Positions 9,062-17,935 of a DNA stretch of 64,000 nucleotides are shown piece by piece. The notes beneath the pieces were generated by a model. The model saw only the letters and a program-made list of their open reading frames with translations, was not told the origin of the DNA and made no database searches. The DNA comes from Heliophilum fasciatum (GTDB lineage: Bacteria; Bacillota; Desulfitobacteriia; Heliobacteriales; Heliobacteriaceae). The translations under genes and the position numbers were made by a program. The stretch's first letter is position 1. Each line of letters opens with the position of its first letter. The stretch is from NCBI RefSeq assembly GCF_004341395.1, contig NZ_SLXT01000005.1, positions 112,003 through 176,002 on the forward strand, read 5' to 3'.

Positions 9062-10831
9062 TTAACGAGAGGAGGGGGCAGTGCCTTCTTCTGTCTCTAC
9101 CTTGCCGCTGACGGCAATCGCCAACACCAAAACGAGGGCCAAAGTGATACCGAGAATGGTCCAACCGGAATTCATCAGTTGAGCGATATCGGCAGTAGTA
9201 GCTGTGGCGGCTCGGGTAAGCGGCGGAATCATCCAAGCAAAAACGGTCGCTTGCAGATAGGTGATGATACAGATCAAGACCAGGAAGAAAAGCGAGTGAC
9301 CGATGGTGAAGCGAAACATATCCGATTCCTTCCCAACCAATCCCGTTGATGCACAAGCAACGGCAATTGATTGCGGCGAGATCATTTTACCGGTTACACC
9401 ACCGGACGAGTTGGCGGCGACGGTAAGTACCGGGTTTACACCGATGCTGTCGGCTGATACGGATTGAAGCTTACCAAAGACGGCGTTGGCTGATGTGTCA
9501 GAGCCGGTAATAAAGACACCAAGCCAACCAAGAATCGGTGAGAACAGCGGGAAGAGAGCGCCGCTTTGCGCCAGTGCCAAGCCCATCGTTTGGGTCATGC
9601 CTGAGGCATTGCCGATATAAGCATAGCCAAGCACAGAAGCGATGGTAATGATCGGAAAGATCAATGTCGATAAAGTCCGTCCAAAGAGCGAGACAGCGTC
9701 GCCCACTTTCATGCGGGTGATGAAAATAGTGATCAACGCAGCCAGCAAAATCGCCGTGCCGGCAGCGGAAAGCCAATTAAAGGTATAGACAGCCGCAATC
9801 GGTTGCCCTGTAGCCGGGTTAAGGACGCCATTGTGGATCACGGGAAAGGCGAATTTCAAACTCACCGTATCCAATACCGTTTTGACGGCTTTCATACCCC
9901 AGTCACCGACAAGTAAGGTCAAGATGATAAAGGGGCTCCAGGCCTTCAGCACTTTTTTGAAAGTCAGTTTGCCGCTGGTTTTAAAGGTTGCCGGTGGCTC
10001 GTCGGCAAAGCGAAAGATATTCTTCGGCTTCCAAACTTTTAAGAAGAATACCAAGAAAATGATCGAAACAAGGGAGGAAATAATGTCAGGCAGCATCGGG
10101 CCGAGGTAGTTCGATGACCACCACTGGGTGATGGCAAAGGTGGCGCCGGAAACAAGAGCTGCCGGCCAAACTTCGAGCACACCTTTCCAGCCGGACATGA
10201 TCGCCACCAGCCAGAAGGGAACAAATACCGAGAGGAAGGGTAACTGGCGACCGACCATCTGCGAAATCGTGAAATCGTCGATGCCCGACACCTGACCGGC
10301 AACGATGATCGGAATGCCGATACCGCCGAAGGCAACGGGGGCGGTGTTGGCGATTAAGCAAATACCGGCAGCATAGAGGGGATTAAAGCCGAGACCCACC
10401 AGCATCCCCGCCGTGATGGCCACGGGCGTACCAAATCCGGCGGCGCCTTCGAGAAAGGCACCGAAGGAAAAGCCGATCAGTAATGCTTGTAAACGGCGGT
10501 CATCGGTAATCGAAGCAATGGAGTCTTTAATGACCTCGAATTGACCTGTTTTGACAGTGACATTGTAAAGAAAAACGGCAGTGATGACGATCCAGCAGAT
10601 TGGAAAGAGACCATAGAGAGCACCTTGGAGCGTAGAGGAGATGGCCAGGTTGGCAGGCATACCGTAAGCAAAAATGGCGACAACAATGGCTAACACCGTC
10701 GTGGTGAGTCCGGCAATGTACCCTTTCATTTTCTGGATTGCCAGAGCCCAAAACAAGTACAACACGGGAGCGGCGGCAATGACAGCAGACAACAAGATAT
10801 TACCCATGGGATCGTAGTTTTGTGTCCACAT
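9062..10831 (-). CDS. lldP: L-lactate permease (LctP family)
   Basis: A 589-residue protein, nearly all hydrophobic, with 12 or more membrane segments. Signatures of the LctP family are clear: the N-terminal MWTQNYDPMGN, the GAFLEGAAGFGTPVAI segment and the late TGSDTSANAVFGKLQ segment. It imports lactate (or glycolate) by proton symport at the cytoplasmic membrane, feeding the lactate dehydrogenases encoded opposite. The ATG at 10831 is preceded by GAGGAGG. A promoter-like pair lies about 65-95 bases upstream. The gene has its own terminator, so it is probably transcribed alone. Confidence 0.95.
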   Translation of the reverse strand: MWTQNYDPMGNILLSAVIAAAPVLYLFWALAIQKMKGYIAGLTTTVLAIVVAIFAYGMPANLAISSTLQGALYGLFPICWIVITAVFLYNVTVKTGQFEVIKDSIASITDDRRLQALLIGFSFGAFLEGAAGFGTPVAITAGMLVGLGFNPLYAAGICLIANTAPVAFGGIGIPIIVAGQVSGIDDFTISQMVGRQLPFLSVFVPFWLVAIMSGWKGVLEVWPAALVSGATFAITQWWSSNYLGPMLPDIISSLVSIIFLVFFLKVWKPKNIFRFADEPPATFKTSGKLTFKKVLKAWSPFIILTLLVGDWGMKAVKTVLDTVSLKFAFPVIHNGVLNPATGQPIAAVYTFNWLSAAGTAILLAALITIFITRMKVGDAVSLFGRTLSTLIFPIITIASVLGYAYIGNASGMTQTMGLALAQSGALFPLFSPILGWLGVFITGSDTSANAVFGKLQSVSADSIGVNPVLTVAANSSGGVTGKMISPQSIAVACASTGLVGKESDMFRFTIGHSLFFLVLICIITYLQATVFAWMIPPLTRAATATTADIAQLMNSGWTILGITLALVLVLAIAVSGKVETEEGTAPSSR

Positions 10832-10897
10832 AGAGCATTCCTCCTCGCCTAATTAGAAAACATGCCCGGGAACGATGCCTTTTCCCCTGAAACCTTC

Positions 10898-10927
10898 CTT
10901 ATAACGATTGCATCACTCCCTTGCCAA
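10898..10927 (-). promoter_or_regulatory. Sigma-A-type promoter candidate for lldP
   Basis: Read on the minus strand: TTGGCA, an 18-base spacer, then TATAAG, about 67 bases upstream of the lldP start codon. Both boxes are close to consensus. Confidence 0.5.
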
Positions 10928-10963
10928 ATATTATCTCGCTACGTGTATCGGACGTACGTTGAC

Positions 10964-11845
10964 TTAGTTCGACAAGTAACTGGCCACGGATAAACCGGCG
11001 ATGGCTCCTTGACCGACGGCGCGGGCAAATTGGTAAGGCTTGCCGGTGCAGTCGCCGGCAGCAAAGACACCGGGCAAGTTGGTACGCATCAATGCATCAA
11101 CGGTGATCGCACCTTCGGTTGTAGCGAGTCCTGGTAAGAGTTGTTCGGCCCGTTGAGTAGGACGCAAAATAAAAACACCGTCCAGGGCTTGTGTGGTGTT
11201 GTCCAATTCCAGAGAACGCACGACTTCGTCACCGTGAATTGCTTTGGGCACACCCTGCAAGACCTTGATGTTGGCTGCGCGGGCGGTGAGCGCGGTGAGC
11301 GTAGCTGGCGATGGTATTGATTTGACCGGCAGGTAATAGACAGTTTGTGCAATGCCGGATAAATAATACACTTCCTCCATACCGTCACCACCGGTTGTAT
11401 CGATGACAGCAACCACCTTATGGCGATACAGCGGCCCGTCACAAGTGGCACAGTACGAAACACCGCGACCAAGCAAGTCGCTTTCCCCGGGCAGTTCTTT
11501 GGCCATCGTCACGCCTGTGGCCAGAATCATACTTTTACATTGCCATGTCTCTTGACCGGCAATAACTTGAAAAAAATGATCATCATCGTACTGAATTGCC
11601 GAGATCCGGGAAGGCATGATGGCAATCGACATCTGATCGAGGTGAGCTTTGATCGCCCGGAGGAAATCTTCACCGGAACAAGCAGGCAACCCGAGATAAT
11701 TGTCAATTCGTTCAGCCGTGCGCCAGCGATAGGATTGTCCTGGATCAAAAAGAACAAAAGGGATGTTGCGGATCTTAAGATTAAGGGCTGCCGAGGCACC
11801 GGCAGGGCCGCAACCGATTACGGCACAGGCGATCGATGTAGCCAT
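10964..11845 (-). CDS. Thioredoxin-reductase-like flavoprotein lacking NADPH motifs (ferredoxin-dependent type candidate)
   Basis: A 293-residue low-molecular-weight thioredoxin reductase fold. The FAD GxGxxG motif GCGPAG is at residues 11-16, the redox CATC at 132-135 and a final AAGDCTGKPYQ FAD segment near 265. The second dinucleotide site is abnormal. Where NADPH enzymes have GGGxxA followed by HRRxxxR, this protein reads VIDTTGGDGMEE (148-159) and then YYLPVKS. Loss of these motifs is known in the ferredoxin-dependent flavin thioredoxin reductases of clostridia, so reduced ferredoxin rather than NADPH is the likely donor. It lies next to a lactate permease and near a TlpA-like thiol protein. 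Confidence 0.75.
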   Translation of the reverse strand: MATSIACAVIGCGPAGASAALNLKIRNIPFVLFDPGQSYRWRTAERIDNYLGLPACSGEDFLRAIKAHLDQMSIAIMPSRISAIQYDDDHFFQVIAGQETWQCKSMILATGVTMAKELPGESDLLGRGVSYCATCDGPLYRHKVVAVIDTTGGDGMEEVYYLSGIAQTVYYLPVKSIPSPATLTALTARAANIKVLQGVPKAIHGDEVVRSLELDNTTQALDGVFILRPTQRAEQLLPGLATTEGAITVDALMRTNLPGVFAAGDCTGKPYQFARAVGQGAIAGLSVASYLSN

Positions 11846-12398
11846 TTCATACCTCGCTTTAGTAAAAGATTGTAGTTACCAGAACTATAATTGAAACAAT
11901 AGGCGGAAAGGTTGACTGATGCGGAGACCATCTTTATAATGTTTAATGCCCTTTGTTTTTTTCTAGGTGTTTACGCGAGAATAAGGACAGTGTCGACTCT
12001 TTGGTAACTCGTCTCATGTTGTTACTTTAATCACTATCGCATAGATGCCAATCAGGGAGATCCCGCTTTCTAATTTACTATTCATACGGTTAAAATGGTC
12101 TGGACGCCGAATTTGGCTGGTTGACTCGTTTTCAGAATGCGTGCTACACTACGTCTCGAAGATGCTTGTACATTGTGCGCACAATCCGAAAGCAAGTGAT
12201 TGGGCGGATGAGAAGTCTATGCTGAAAGGGGGTTTGAGATAGTAATTACATGCGCAGGGGCTGTTGCCGATGCTACGGGAGACCTTATGAACACTCGTGC
12301 ACCTAGCAAGGGTAGGTTTATCTGGTTACTATATTTGGTTCTGTGAATGAGCATAATAGGGTACTACTAAATTATTGGAAGCGGAAAGGAGCAACGGA
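11846..12398. other. Non-coding intergenic region between divergent genes
   Basis: About 550 bases with no convincing gene. The only longer open frame (12045-12242, plus) has no ribosome-binding site and no recognisable sequence. A promoter candidate lies at 12121-12150. The remaining 250 bases before sdhC would be an unusually long leader; I see no known riboswitch core in it. Confidence 0.5.
12121..12150 (+). promoter_or_regulatory. Promoter candidate for sdhCAB/frdCAB
   Basis: TTGACT (12121-12126), an 18-base spacer, TACACT (12145-12150). If used, transcription starts about 240 bases before sdhC, leaving a long leader. Confidence 0.4.
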
Positions 12399-13016
12399 AT
12401 GTCGGACAAAAATCATTTTCTGATCCGCAAACTGCATTCTTTGCTGGGGATCATCCCAATCGGTTTGTTTTTTGCGGAGCATACGTTGATGAACTCCATG
12501 GCTATGGTCAGCCAGAACATCTGGTCAGCCTGGACAAGTTTTCTTCATCATCTACCCTTTAAGACTTTCCTGGAGATGGCGTTGATATTCATCCCCATCG
12601 CTTTCCATGCGATCTATGGTCTTTGGATTGTTTATGTTGCGAAAAATAATGCCCTGCGGTACACCTATTTTCGCAACTGGATGTTCTATTTACAGCGCAT
12701 AACGGCTATTCTAACAGTGATTTTCGTAGTTTGGCACGTAGGTTCGCTGAAAGCCATGAATTTCTGGGGGACTGGTGGAAGCTATTTCACGCAGTTAGGC
12801 GATTACCTGGCAGCGAACCCGGTGGCGTTGGTGGCGTATGTGATCGGTTTCTTGGCTGCGGCTTTTCACTTTTGTAACGGTATCTGGAGCTTCCTCATCG
12901 CTTGGGGAATCACGATTGGACCCAAAGCACAACAAGCTGCTTTCACCGTATGTATGGCCCTTCTGGCCCTGTTCTCCGTAGGAGGAATCGGAGCACTTTT
13001 CGCGTTGATGCAGTAA
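12399..13016 (+). CDS. sdhC: Succinate dehydrogenase/fumarate reductase cytochrome b subunit (b558 type)
   Basis: About 205 residues with five membrane segments, the single-subunit di-haem anchor found in Bacillus-type succinate:quinone oxidoreductases. Conserved histidines sit in or next to helices (RKLHS, AEHT, FHAIYG, VWHVG, FHFCNG) and are the expected haem ligands. The start is ATG 12399, after AAAGGAG at 12385-12391; the frame is open further up to TTG 12375 but that lacks a site. It anchors the flavoprotein and Fe-S subunits and exchanges electrons with menaquinone. First gene of sdhCAB. Confidence 0.9.
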   Translation: MSDKNHFLIRKLHSLLGIIPIGLFFAEHTLMNSMAMVSQNIWSAWTSFLHHLPFKTFLEMALIFIPIAFHAIYGLWIVYVAKNNALRYTYFRNWMFYLQRITAILTVIFVVWHVGSLKAMNFWGTGGSYFTQLGDYLAANPVALVAYVIGFLAAAFHFCNGIWSFLIAWGITIGPKAQQAAFTVCMALLALFSVGGIGALFALMQ

Positions 13017-13037
13017 TGACACATGAGGTGGGATGAC

Positions 13038-14792
13038 ATGGAAACACGTATCATAGTGGTTGGCGGTGGCTTAGCAGGCCTGATGGCGACCATTAAAATC
13101 TGTGAAGCCGGCGGTAAAGTCGACCTTTTTTCCCTTGTGTCGGTAAAGCGTTCGCACTCGGTTTGCGCGCAAGGCGGGATCAACGGTGCAGTTAACACCA
13201 AAGGGGAAGGCGATTCGCCCGATATTCACTTTGATGACACGATTTACGGCGGTGACTTCCTGGCGAACCAACCGCTCGTTAAACAAATGTGTGATGCTGC
13301 ACCGGGCATCATCTATATGATGGACCGGATGGGTGTTATGTTTAACCGGACACCGGAAGGCCTGTTGGATTTCCGTCGTTTTGGCGGTACCAAGCATTCC
13401 CGTACGGCCTTTGCCGGTGCGACGACGGGGCAACAGCTGCTCTATGCGCTGGACGAACAAGTTCGTCGTTATGAAGCACTGGGCCAAGTGACCAAGTATG
13501 AAAACTGGGACTTCCTTTCGGCTGTGTTAGACAACGAAGGCATCTGCCGCGGGATTACGGCCCAAAACATGGCCACCATGGAGATCAAAGCGTTCCGTGG
13601 TGAAGCAGTGATTTTGGCTACCGGCGGTATCGGTATGATCTTTGGCCGCTCTACGAACTCAACAATTAACACAGGAACTTCGCATAGCGCCGTTTATCAA
13701 CAAGGTGTTTACTATGCCAATGGCGAAATGATCCAAGTACACCCCACAGCGATTCCCGGTGAAGACAAACTCCGTTTGATGTCGGAATCGGCTCGCGGTG
13801 AAGGTGGACGGGTTTGGACGTATAAGGATGGCAAGCCTTGGTACTTCCTGGAAGAATGGTATCCGGCCTATGGCAACTTGGTGCCCCGTGACGTAGCGAC
13901 CCGGGCGATCTACAAAGTTTGTTATGATATGAAACTCGGCGTTGACGGCCAACCGGTCGTTTATCTGGACCTTTCGCACATTGACGCCAAAACATTGAAT
14001 CGTAAGCTCGGCGGTATCATTGAGATTTACGAAAAATTTGTCGGCGAAGATCCGCGCAAAGTGCCCATGCGTATTTTCCCGGCCATGCACTACACGATGG
14101 GTGGCCTTTGGACGGATTACAGCGGCATGACCAATATCCCAGGCTTGTTTGCTTCCGGGGAAGCTGAGTATCAGTACCACGGTGCCAACCGTCTTGGTGC
14201 GAACTCCTTGCTCTCGGCCATCTATGGCGGTATGGTTTCTGGCCCTGCGGTGATGAAGTATGCCAAGAATCAGAAGAAATCTTCGATGGATGTAGCCCAG
14301 TCGGTCTTTGACCGGGAACTGAAAGTACAACAGCAGAAGATGGAAGACATCTATGGGCTCACCAAAGGTACAGAAAACCCCTATGCGCTGCATAAAGAGC
14401 TGGGCGACATGATGTTGCAGCATGTGACGATCATCCGGATCAACAAGAACCTCAAAGAAACCGATGAAAAGATCCAAGAGCTGATGGCTCGTTACAAAAA
14501 TATCGGCTTGCCCGATACGGGACGTACAGCCAACCAGTCGGCCATCTTTACCCGTCATCTGTGGAACATGCTGGAACTGGCCCGGGTGATCACCATCGGT
14601 GCATTGAAGCGTGATGAAAGCCGTGGTGCCCACTACAAACCGGAGTTCCCTGAACGGAATGATGAAAAATTCTTGAAGACGACCAAAGCGAAATGGACTA
14701 CGGAAGGCCCGAGCTTCGAATATGAAGACGTGGACGTATCCTTGATTAAACCGCGTCCTCGCCGTTATGATGTGGACAAGGGGGCGAGCTGA
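13038..14792 (+). CDS. sdhA: Succinate dehydrogenase/fumarate reductase flavoprotein subunit
   Basis: A 584-residue FAD protein catalysing the interconversion of succinate and fumarate. Visible motifs are the dinucleotide-binding VVGGGLAG at the N-terminus, RSHSVCAQGG with the His that takes covalent FAD, HPTAIPG, ARGEGGRVW, and HYTMGGLW of the active site. GAGGTGG at 13025-13031 points to ATG 13038 rather than ATG 13023. It works with the Fe-S and cytochrome b subunits at the inner face of the membrane. In this pathway setting, beside methylmalonyl-CoA genes, fumarate reduction during propionate formation is at least as likely as succinate oxidation. Confidence 0.93.
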   Translation: METRIIVVGGGLAGLMATIKICEAGGKVDLFSLVSVKRSHSVCAQGGINGAVNTKGEGDSPDIHFDDTIYGGDFLANQPLVKQMCDAAPGIIYMMDRMGVMFNRTPEGLLDFRRFGGTKHSRTAFAGATTGQQLLYALDEQVRRYEALGQVTKYENWDFLSAVLDNEGICRGITAQNMATMEIKAFRGEAVILATGGIGMIFGRSTNSTINTGTSHSAVYQQGVYYANGEMIQVHPTAIPGEDKLRLMSESARGEGGRVWTYKDGKPWYFLEEWYPAYGNLVPRDVATRAIYKVCYDMKLGVDGQPVVYLDLSHIDAKTLNRKLGGIIEIYEKFVGEDPRKVPMRIFPAMHYTMGGLWTDYSGMTNIPGLFASGEAEYQYHGANRLGANSLLSAIYGGMVSGPAVMKYAKNQKKSSMDVAQSVFDRELKVQQQKMEDIYGLTKGTENPYALHKELGDMMLQHVTIIRINKNLKETDEKIQELMARYKNIGLPDTGRTANQSAIFTRHLWNMLELARVITIGALKRDESRGAHYKPEFPERNDEKFLKTTKAKWTTEGPSFEYEDVDVSLIKPRPRRYDVDKGAS

Positions 14793-14797
14793 TAATC

Positions 14798-15544
14798 ATG
14801 GCGGAAAAAATTCGTGTACGCATTAAACGTCAAGACGGACCGCAAGGGGCGGCCCGTTGGGAAGAATTCGATATTAACTACCGCAAAAACTTAAACGTAA
14901 CGGCGATTTTGATGGATATTCAAAAGAATCCCGTTACCGCCAGCGGTCAAAAAACAACACCAGTTGTTTTTGAATGCAACTGCCTGGAAGAAGTTTGCGG
15001 TGCTTGTACGATGGTAATCAACGGAACGCCGCGCCAAGCTTGTTCGGCGCTGGTTGACCAACTGGCCAAACCGATCACCTTGGAGCCCTTATCGAAATTC
15101 ACGTTGATTCGCGACTTGCAGGTCAACCGCAACCGCATGTTTGAGAGCTTAAAAAAAGTGAAGGCTTGGGTCAACATTGACGGGACCTATGACCTGGGCC
15201 CTGGCCCGCGCATGGCAGCCCGTGACCAAGAATGGGCCTACCCGCTTTCGCGTTGCATGACTTGCGGTTGCTGCGCTGAAGCTTGTCCGAATTACAATGA
15301 AAAAGCACCCTTTATCGGACCGGCAGCGATTTCCCAAGTCCGCCTTTTTAACGCTCACCCGACCGGTGAGATGCAAAAAGAAGACCGCTTAGATGCGGTA
15401 ATGGGCGACGGTGGAATCACAGATTGCGGCAATGCGCAAAACTGTGTTCGAGTATGTCCGAAAGAAATTCCGCTGACGACTTCTATCGCTGATATGGGTC
15501 GGCAGACGGTAAAGCGCTGGATCAACCGAGCATTACGGGCGTAA
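14798..15544 (+). CDS. sdhB: Succinate dehydrogenase/fumarate reductase iron-sulfur subunit
   Basis: 248 residues with the three-cluster arrangement of the SdhB/FrdB family. The N-terminal [2Fe-2S] ferredoxin domain has CNCLEEVCGACTM and a later Cys. The C-terminal domain has CMTCGCCAEACP and CGNAQNCVRVCP for the [4Fe-4S] and [3Fe-4S] centres. It relays electrons between the flavin of SdhA and the haems of SdhC. It starts five bases after the sdhA stop and ends the operon; a perfect hairpin follows. Confidence 0.93.
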   Translation: MAEKIRVRIKRQDGPQGAARWEEFDINYRKNLNVTAILMDIQKNPVTASGQKTTPVVFECNCLEEVCGACTMVINGTPRQACSALVDQLAKPITLEPLSKFTLIRDLQVNRNRMFESLKKVKAWVNIDGTYDLGPGPRMAARDQEWAYPLSRCMTCGCCAEACPNYNEKAPFIGPAAISQVRLFNAHPTGEMQKEDRLDAVMGDGGITDCGNAQNCVRVCPKEIPLTTSIADMGRQTVKRWINRALRA

Positions 15545-15572
15545 CCCCCTGGGCTACTGCCGAGGAAAAAAA

Positions 15573-15605
15573 TGACCTAGTTGGGCCTTCTGCCCAACTA
15601 GGTCA
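15573..15605 (-). terminator. Perfect 14-bp hairpin, best read as a minus-strand terminator
   Basis: TGACCTAGTTGGGC (15573-15586) and GCCCAACTAGGTCA (15592-15605) with a 5-nt loop. The only U-tail is on the minus strand (seven A's at 15566-15572 on plus). On the plus strand it could still act as a 3'-end-protecting or weak termination hairpin after sdhB. Confidence 0.6.
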
Positions 15606-15660
15606 ACATGCTTGTCTGGAATAATACATAATACATCATGTATGTTGCCGCTCAGGAACA

Positions 15661-15694
15661 ATAACAGCAGCGAATGTAAGAGCGTTGCTGTTAT
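15661..15694. promoter_or_regulatory. Inverted repeat upstream of sucC (operator or hairpin candidate)
   Basis: ATAACAGCA (15661-15669) and TGCTGTTAT (15686-15694) form a perfect 9-bp inverted repeat 87 bases before the sucC start. A shorter palindrome ATACAT-C-ATGTAT lies at 15631-15643. The spacing fits a dimeric regulator site or a leader stem. Confidence 0.4.
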
Positions 15695-15780
15695 ATCACC
15701 ATATCCAAATGAATGACGAGCACCTGAGATGGGATAACATAAATCCACAGATCATATTAAGAGAGGGGCAGATCTATAAC

Positions 15781-16908
15781 GTGAAGTGCTTCGAGTATAT
15801 GGGAAAAGAGATCTTTGCCGACTATGGGATTCCCGTTCCCCAAGGCCGTATGGTCACCACACCGGAAGCTGCTGAGCAAGTTGCAGCTGAAATCGGCAAA
15901 TCCGTCGTCATCAAGTCGCAAGTTCTTTCCGGCAAACGCGGCAAAGGCGGCGGCATCAAATTCAGTGATACACCGGCAGGTGCCCGTACGGCAGCGGAAG
16001 AAATCCTGGCCATGACCGTCCAAGGCCATCAAGTCAAATGCTTGCTCGTGGAAGAAAAACTGCGCATCGAGCATGAATTGTATGTAGCGATCACCATCGA
16101 CGGCGCAGCCAAAGCGCCCGTGTTGATCACGTCGGCCAAAGGTGGCATGGACATCGAAGAACAAGCCGAAGAAGATATCGTCAAGGTTCACCTCGATGTG
16201 TTCCTCGGTCTTCAGCCGTACCTGGCCAAAGACCTGGCTCGCCGCATTGGCTTAAAAGGTGCGCAAGCTAAAGCATACGCCGACATCGTACAAAAAATGT
16301 ACAAGATCATGATCGAACGGGATGCTGAACTCGTTGAAATCAACCCCCTGGTACTCTCCGGTGATCAAGTGATCGCTGCTGATGCCAAAGTGACGATTGA
16401 CGACAGCGCGCTGTTCCGTCACAAAGAATTGACCATCGTTGACGAAGACAAAACAGAAATCGAAAAATTGGCCCAAGCGGCCGGCGTTGGTTCTTTCGTT
16501 GAGCTGGGCGGCGATATTGCCATCATGGCCAACGGTGCCGGTATCACCATGGGCACCCTCGACATGATCCAATTGTTTGGCGGCTCGCCGGCGAACTTCA
16601 TGGATGCCGGCGGCGGTACCGGCGTGGAAGGTACGGCGAAAGCCATCGGTATTTTGCTCGAGCAAAAGCCGAAAGTGATCTTCATCAACATCTTTGGCGG
16701 CATTACCCGCTGCGATGATGTGGCCAACGCACTGGCCTATGTGAAAAAGAATATCGGCATTCCCGTTCCCGTCGTTGTCCGCATGGTCGGCACCAACGAA
16801 GAAGCGGGCGTTCAAATTCTGCGTGAAGTTGGCATCGATGCCTATCGGGAGATGAAAGAGGCTGCACAAAAAGCAGTTGAGCTTTCCAAAGTCGGGGGGG
16901 TAGCATAA
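15781..16908 (+). CDS. sucC: Succinyl-CoA synthetase (ADP-forming) beta subunit
   Basis: A 375-residue ATP-grasp protein. The N-terminus KCFEYMGKEIFADYGIPVP is the family's standard opening, which fixes GTG 15781 as start although the frame is open from 15685. The ATP-grasp core (KSQVLSGKRGKGGGI, later EINPLVL) and the C-terminal ligase domain (GGTGVEG, IFGGITRCD) are present. With SucD it interconverts succinyl-CoA and succinate with ADP/ATP. In the propionate pathway it can supply or use succinyl-CoA for the mutase encoded downstream. Confidence 0.94.
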   Translation: MKCFEYMGKEIFADYGIPVPQGRMVTTPEAAEQVAAEIGKSVVIKSQVLSGKRGKGGGIKFSDTPAGARTAAEEILAMTVQGHQVKCLLVEEKLRIEHELYVAITIDGAAKAPVLITSAKGGMDIEEQAEEDIVKVHLDVFLGLQPYLAKDLARRIGLKGAQAKAYADIVQKMYKIMIERDAELVEINPLVLSGDQVIAADAKVTIDDSALFRHKELTIVDEDKTEIEKLAQAAGVGSFVELGGDIAIMANGAGITMGTLDMIQLFGGSPANFMDAGGGTGVEGTAKAIGILLEQKPKVIFINIFGGITRCDDVANALAYVKKNIGIPVPVVVRMVGTNEEAGVQILREVGIDAYREMKEAAQKAVELSKVGGVA

Positions 16909-16910
16909 CC

Positions 16911-17774
16911 ATGGCCATTCTTGTTAACAGCGAATCGAAAGTCCTGATCCAAGGGATCACCGGTAAACAAGGTACTTTTCACTTGAAGCAAATGCAAGCC
17001 TTTGGCACCCAAGTTGTAGCCGGTGTGGCACCTGGAAAAGGCGGCGGCGTCCATGAAGGCGTGCCCCTCTATGAGTCCGTTTTTGAAGCTTGTGAAAATC
17101 ATCAAATTGACGCTTCCGTACTGTTCATTCCTGCAGCATTCTGCAAAGACGCCGCGCTGGAAGCGATTGAAGCCGGCATCAAAGTAATTGTGATCATCAC
17201 GGAACACATTCCCGTTGTCGATGAATTGATCATTGTCAATCGGGCTAAGCTGAAAGGGGCGACCATCATCGGTCCCAACACCTTTGGGATGGCTTCCTGG
17301 AAGTGTAAACTGGGGATCCTGCCGAATGTCGCCTTTTCGCCAGGACCTGTCGGTATCGTTGCCCGCTCTGGCACCTTGACCTACGAAATCGTCGGTTCCT
17401 TGACGAATGTCGGCATTGGCCAAACGAGTGTCGTTGGTCTCGGTGGCGACCGCGTTCCCGGATCGACTTTTGTCGATATGCTGAAACTGTTTGAAGCTGA
17501 TCCCGAAACCAAAGCGGTTGTCCTCGTCGGTGAAATCGGCGGCAATGCTGAAGAAGAAGCTGCCGAATACATCAAAACCATGTCGAAGCCTGTCGTGGCT
17601 TACCTCGCCGGTAAAAGCGCACCTCCTGGAAAACGTATGGGCCACGCCGGCGCCATCATTGAACGCGGTAAAGGTACTTACGAAGGCAAGATCCAAGCTT
17701 TGGAAGCAGCCGGTGCACGGATCGCCATCTTCCCCTACGAAGTCGCACAAATTATCCAAGAACTGCTTGCGTAA
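16911..17774 (+). CDS. sucD: Succinyl-CoA synthetase alpha subunit
   Basis: 287 residues. The N-terminal Rossmann domain binds CoA ([14 protein letters not shown]), and the C-terminal domain has the GHAGAII motif whose His is phosphorylated in the reaction cycle. It starts two bases after the sucC stop with a G-rich ribosome site in the end of sucC. It forms the catalytic heterodimer with SucC. The stop codon lies in the loop of the first hairpin of the structured leader that precedes the mutase. Confidence 0.94.
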   Translation: MAILVNSESKVLIQGITGKQGTFHLKQMQAFGTQVVAGVAPGKGGGVHEGVPLYESVFEACENHQIDASVLFIPAAFCKDAALEAIEAGIKVIVIITEHIPVVDELIIVNRAKLKGATIIGPNTFGMASWKCKLGILPNVAFSPGPVGIVARSGTLTYEIVGSLTNVGIGQTSVVGLGGDRVPGSTFVDMLKLFEADPETKAVVLVGEIGGNAEEEAAEYIKTMSKPVVAYLAGKSAPPGKRMGHAGAIIERGKGTYEGKIQALEAAGARIAIFPYEVAQIIQELLA

Positions 17775-17925
17775 GGCGAAGGTTTACTGCCAAGCAAGCA
17801 TGATCCTGTTCCGATGAAGGTAAAGACCATGCAACGGACAGGCCGGTAACTCTCAGGCAATGTTGGCCAGGGCACCGGCAGGTGGCGCCATCGCACCACC
17901 CAGTCTCTTAACCTTGAAGGGAGGC
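17764..17925 (+). promoter_or_regulatory. Structured leader RNA candidate upstream of methylmalonyl-CoA mutase
   Basis: Four helices can be drawn by eye: TGCTTGC/GCAAGCA (17764-17770 with 17794-17800); CCTGTtCCG/CGGACAGG (17805-17813 with 17835-17842, one bulged T) capped by a GGT-AAAG-ACC hairpin; GCCGGT/ACCGGC (17842-17847 with 17874-17879); and GGTGG/CCACC (17881-17885 with 17896-17900). The string CTCTCAGGCAA recalls the glycine riboswitch, but the partner GAGAG is absent. No cobalamin riboswitch core is seen. Confidence 0.45.
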
Positions 17926-17935
17926 ATTAACTTCC

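Noticed and set aside
12045..12242. 65-residue open frame upstream of sdhC
   Set aside because: No ribosome-binding site, and a promoter-like sequence lies inside it.
13659..14633. 324-residue frame antisense to sdhA
   Set aside because: A product of the strong codon bias of sdhA; His-rich composition typical of shadow frames and no ribosome site.
17764..17925. Glycine riboswitch upstream of mcmA
   Set aside because: The CTCTCAGGCAA string is present, but the GAGAG strand and the CCGAAGG-GCAA core in correct order are not, and the downstream gene is unrelated to glycine.
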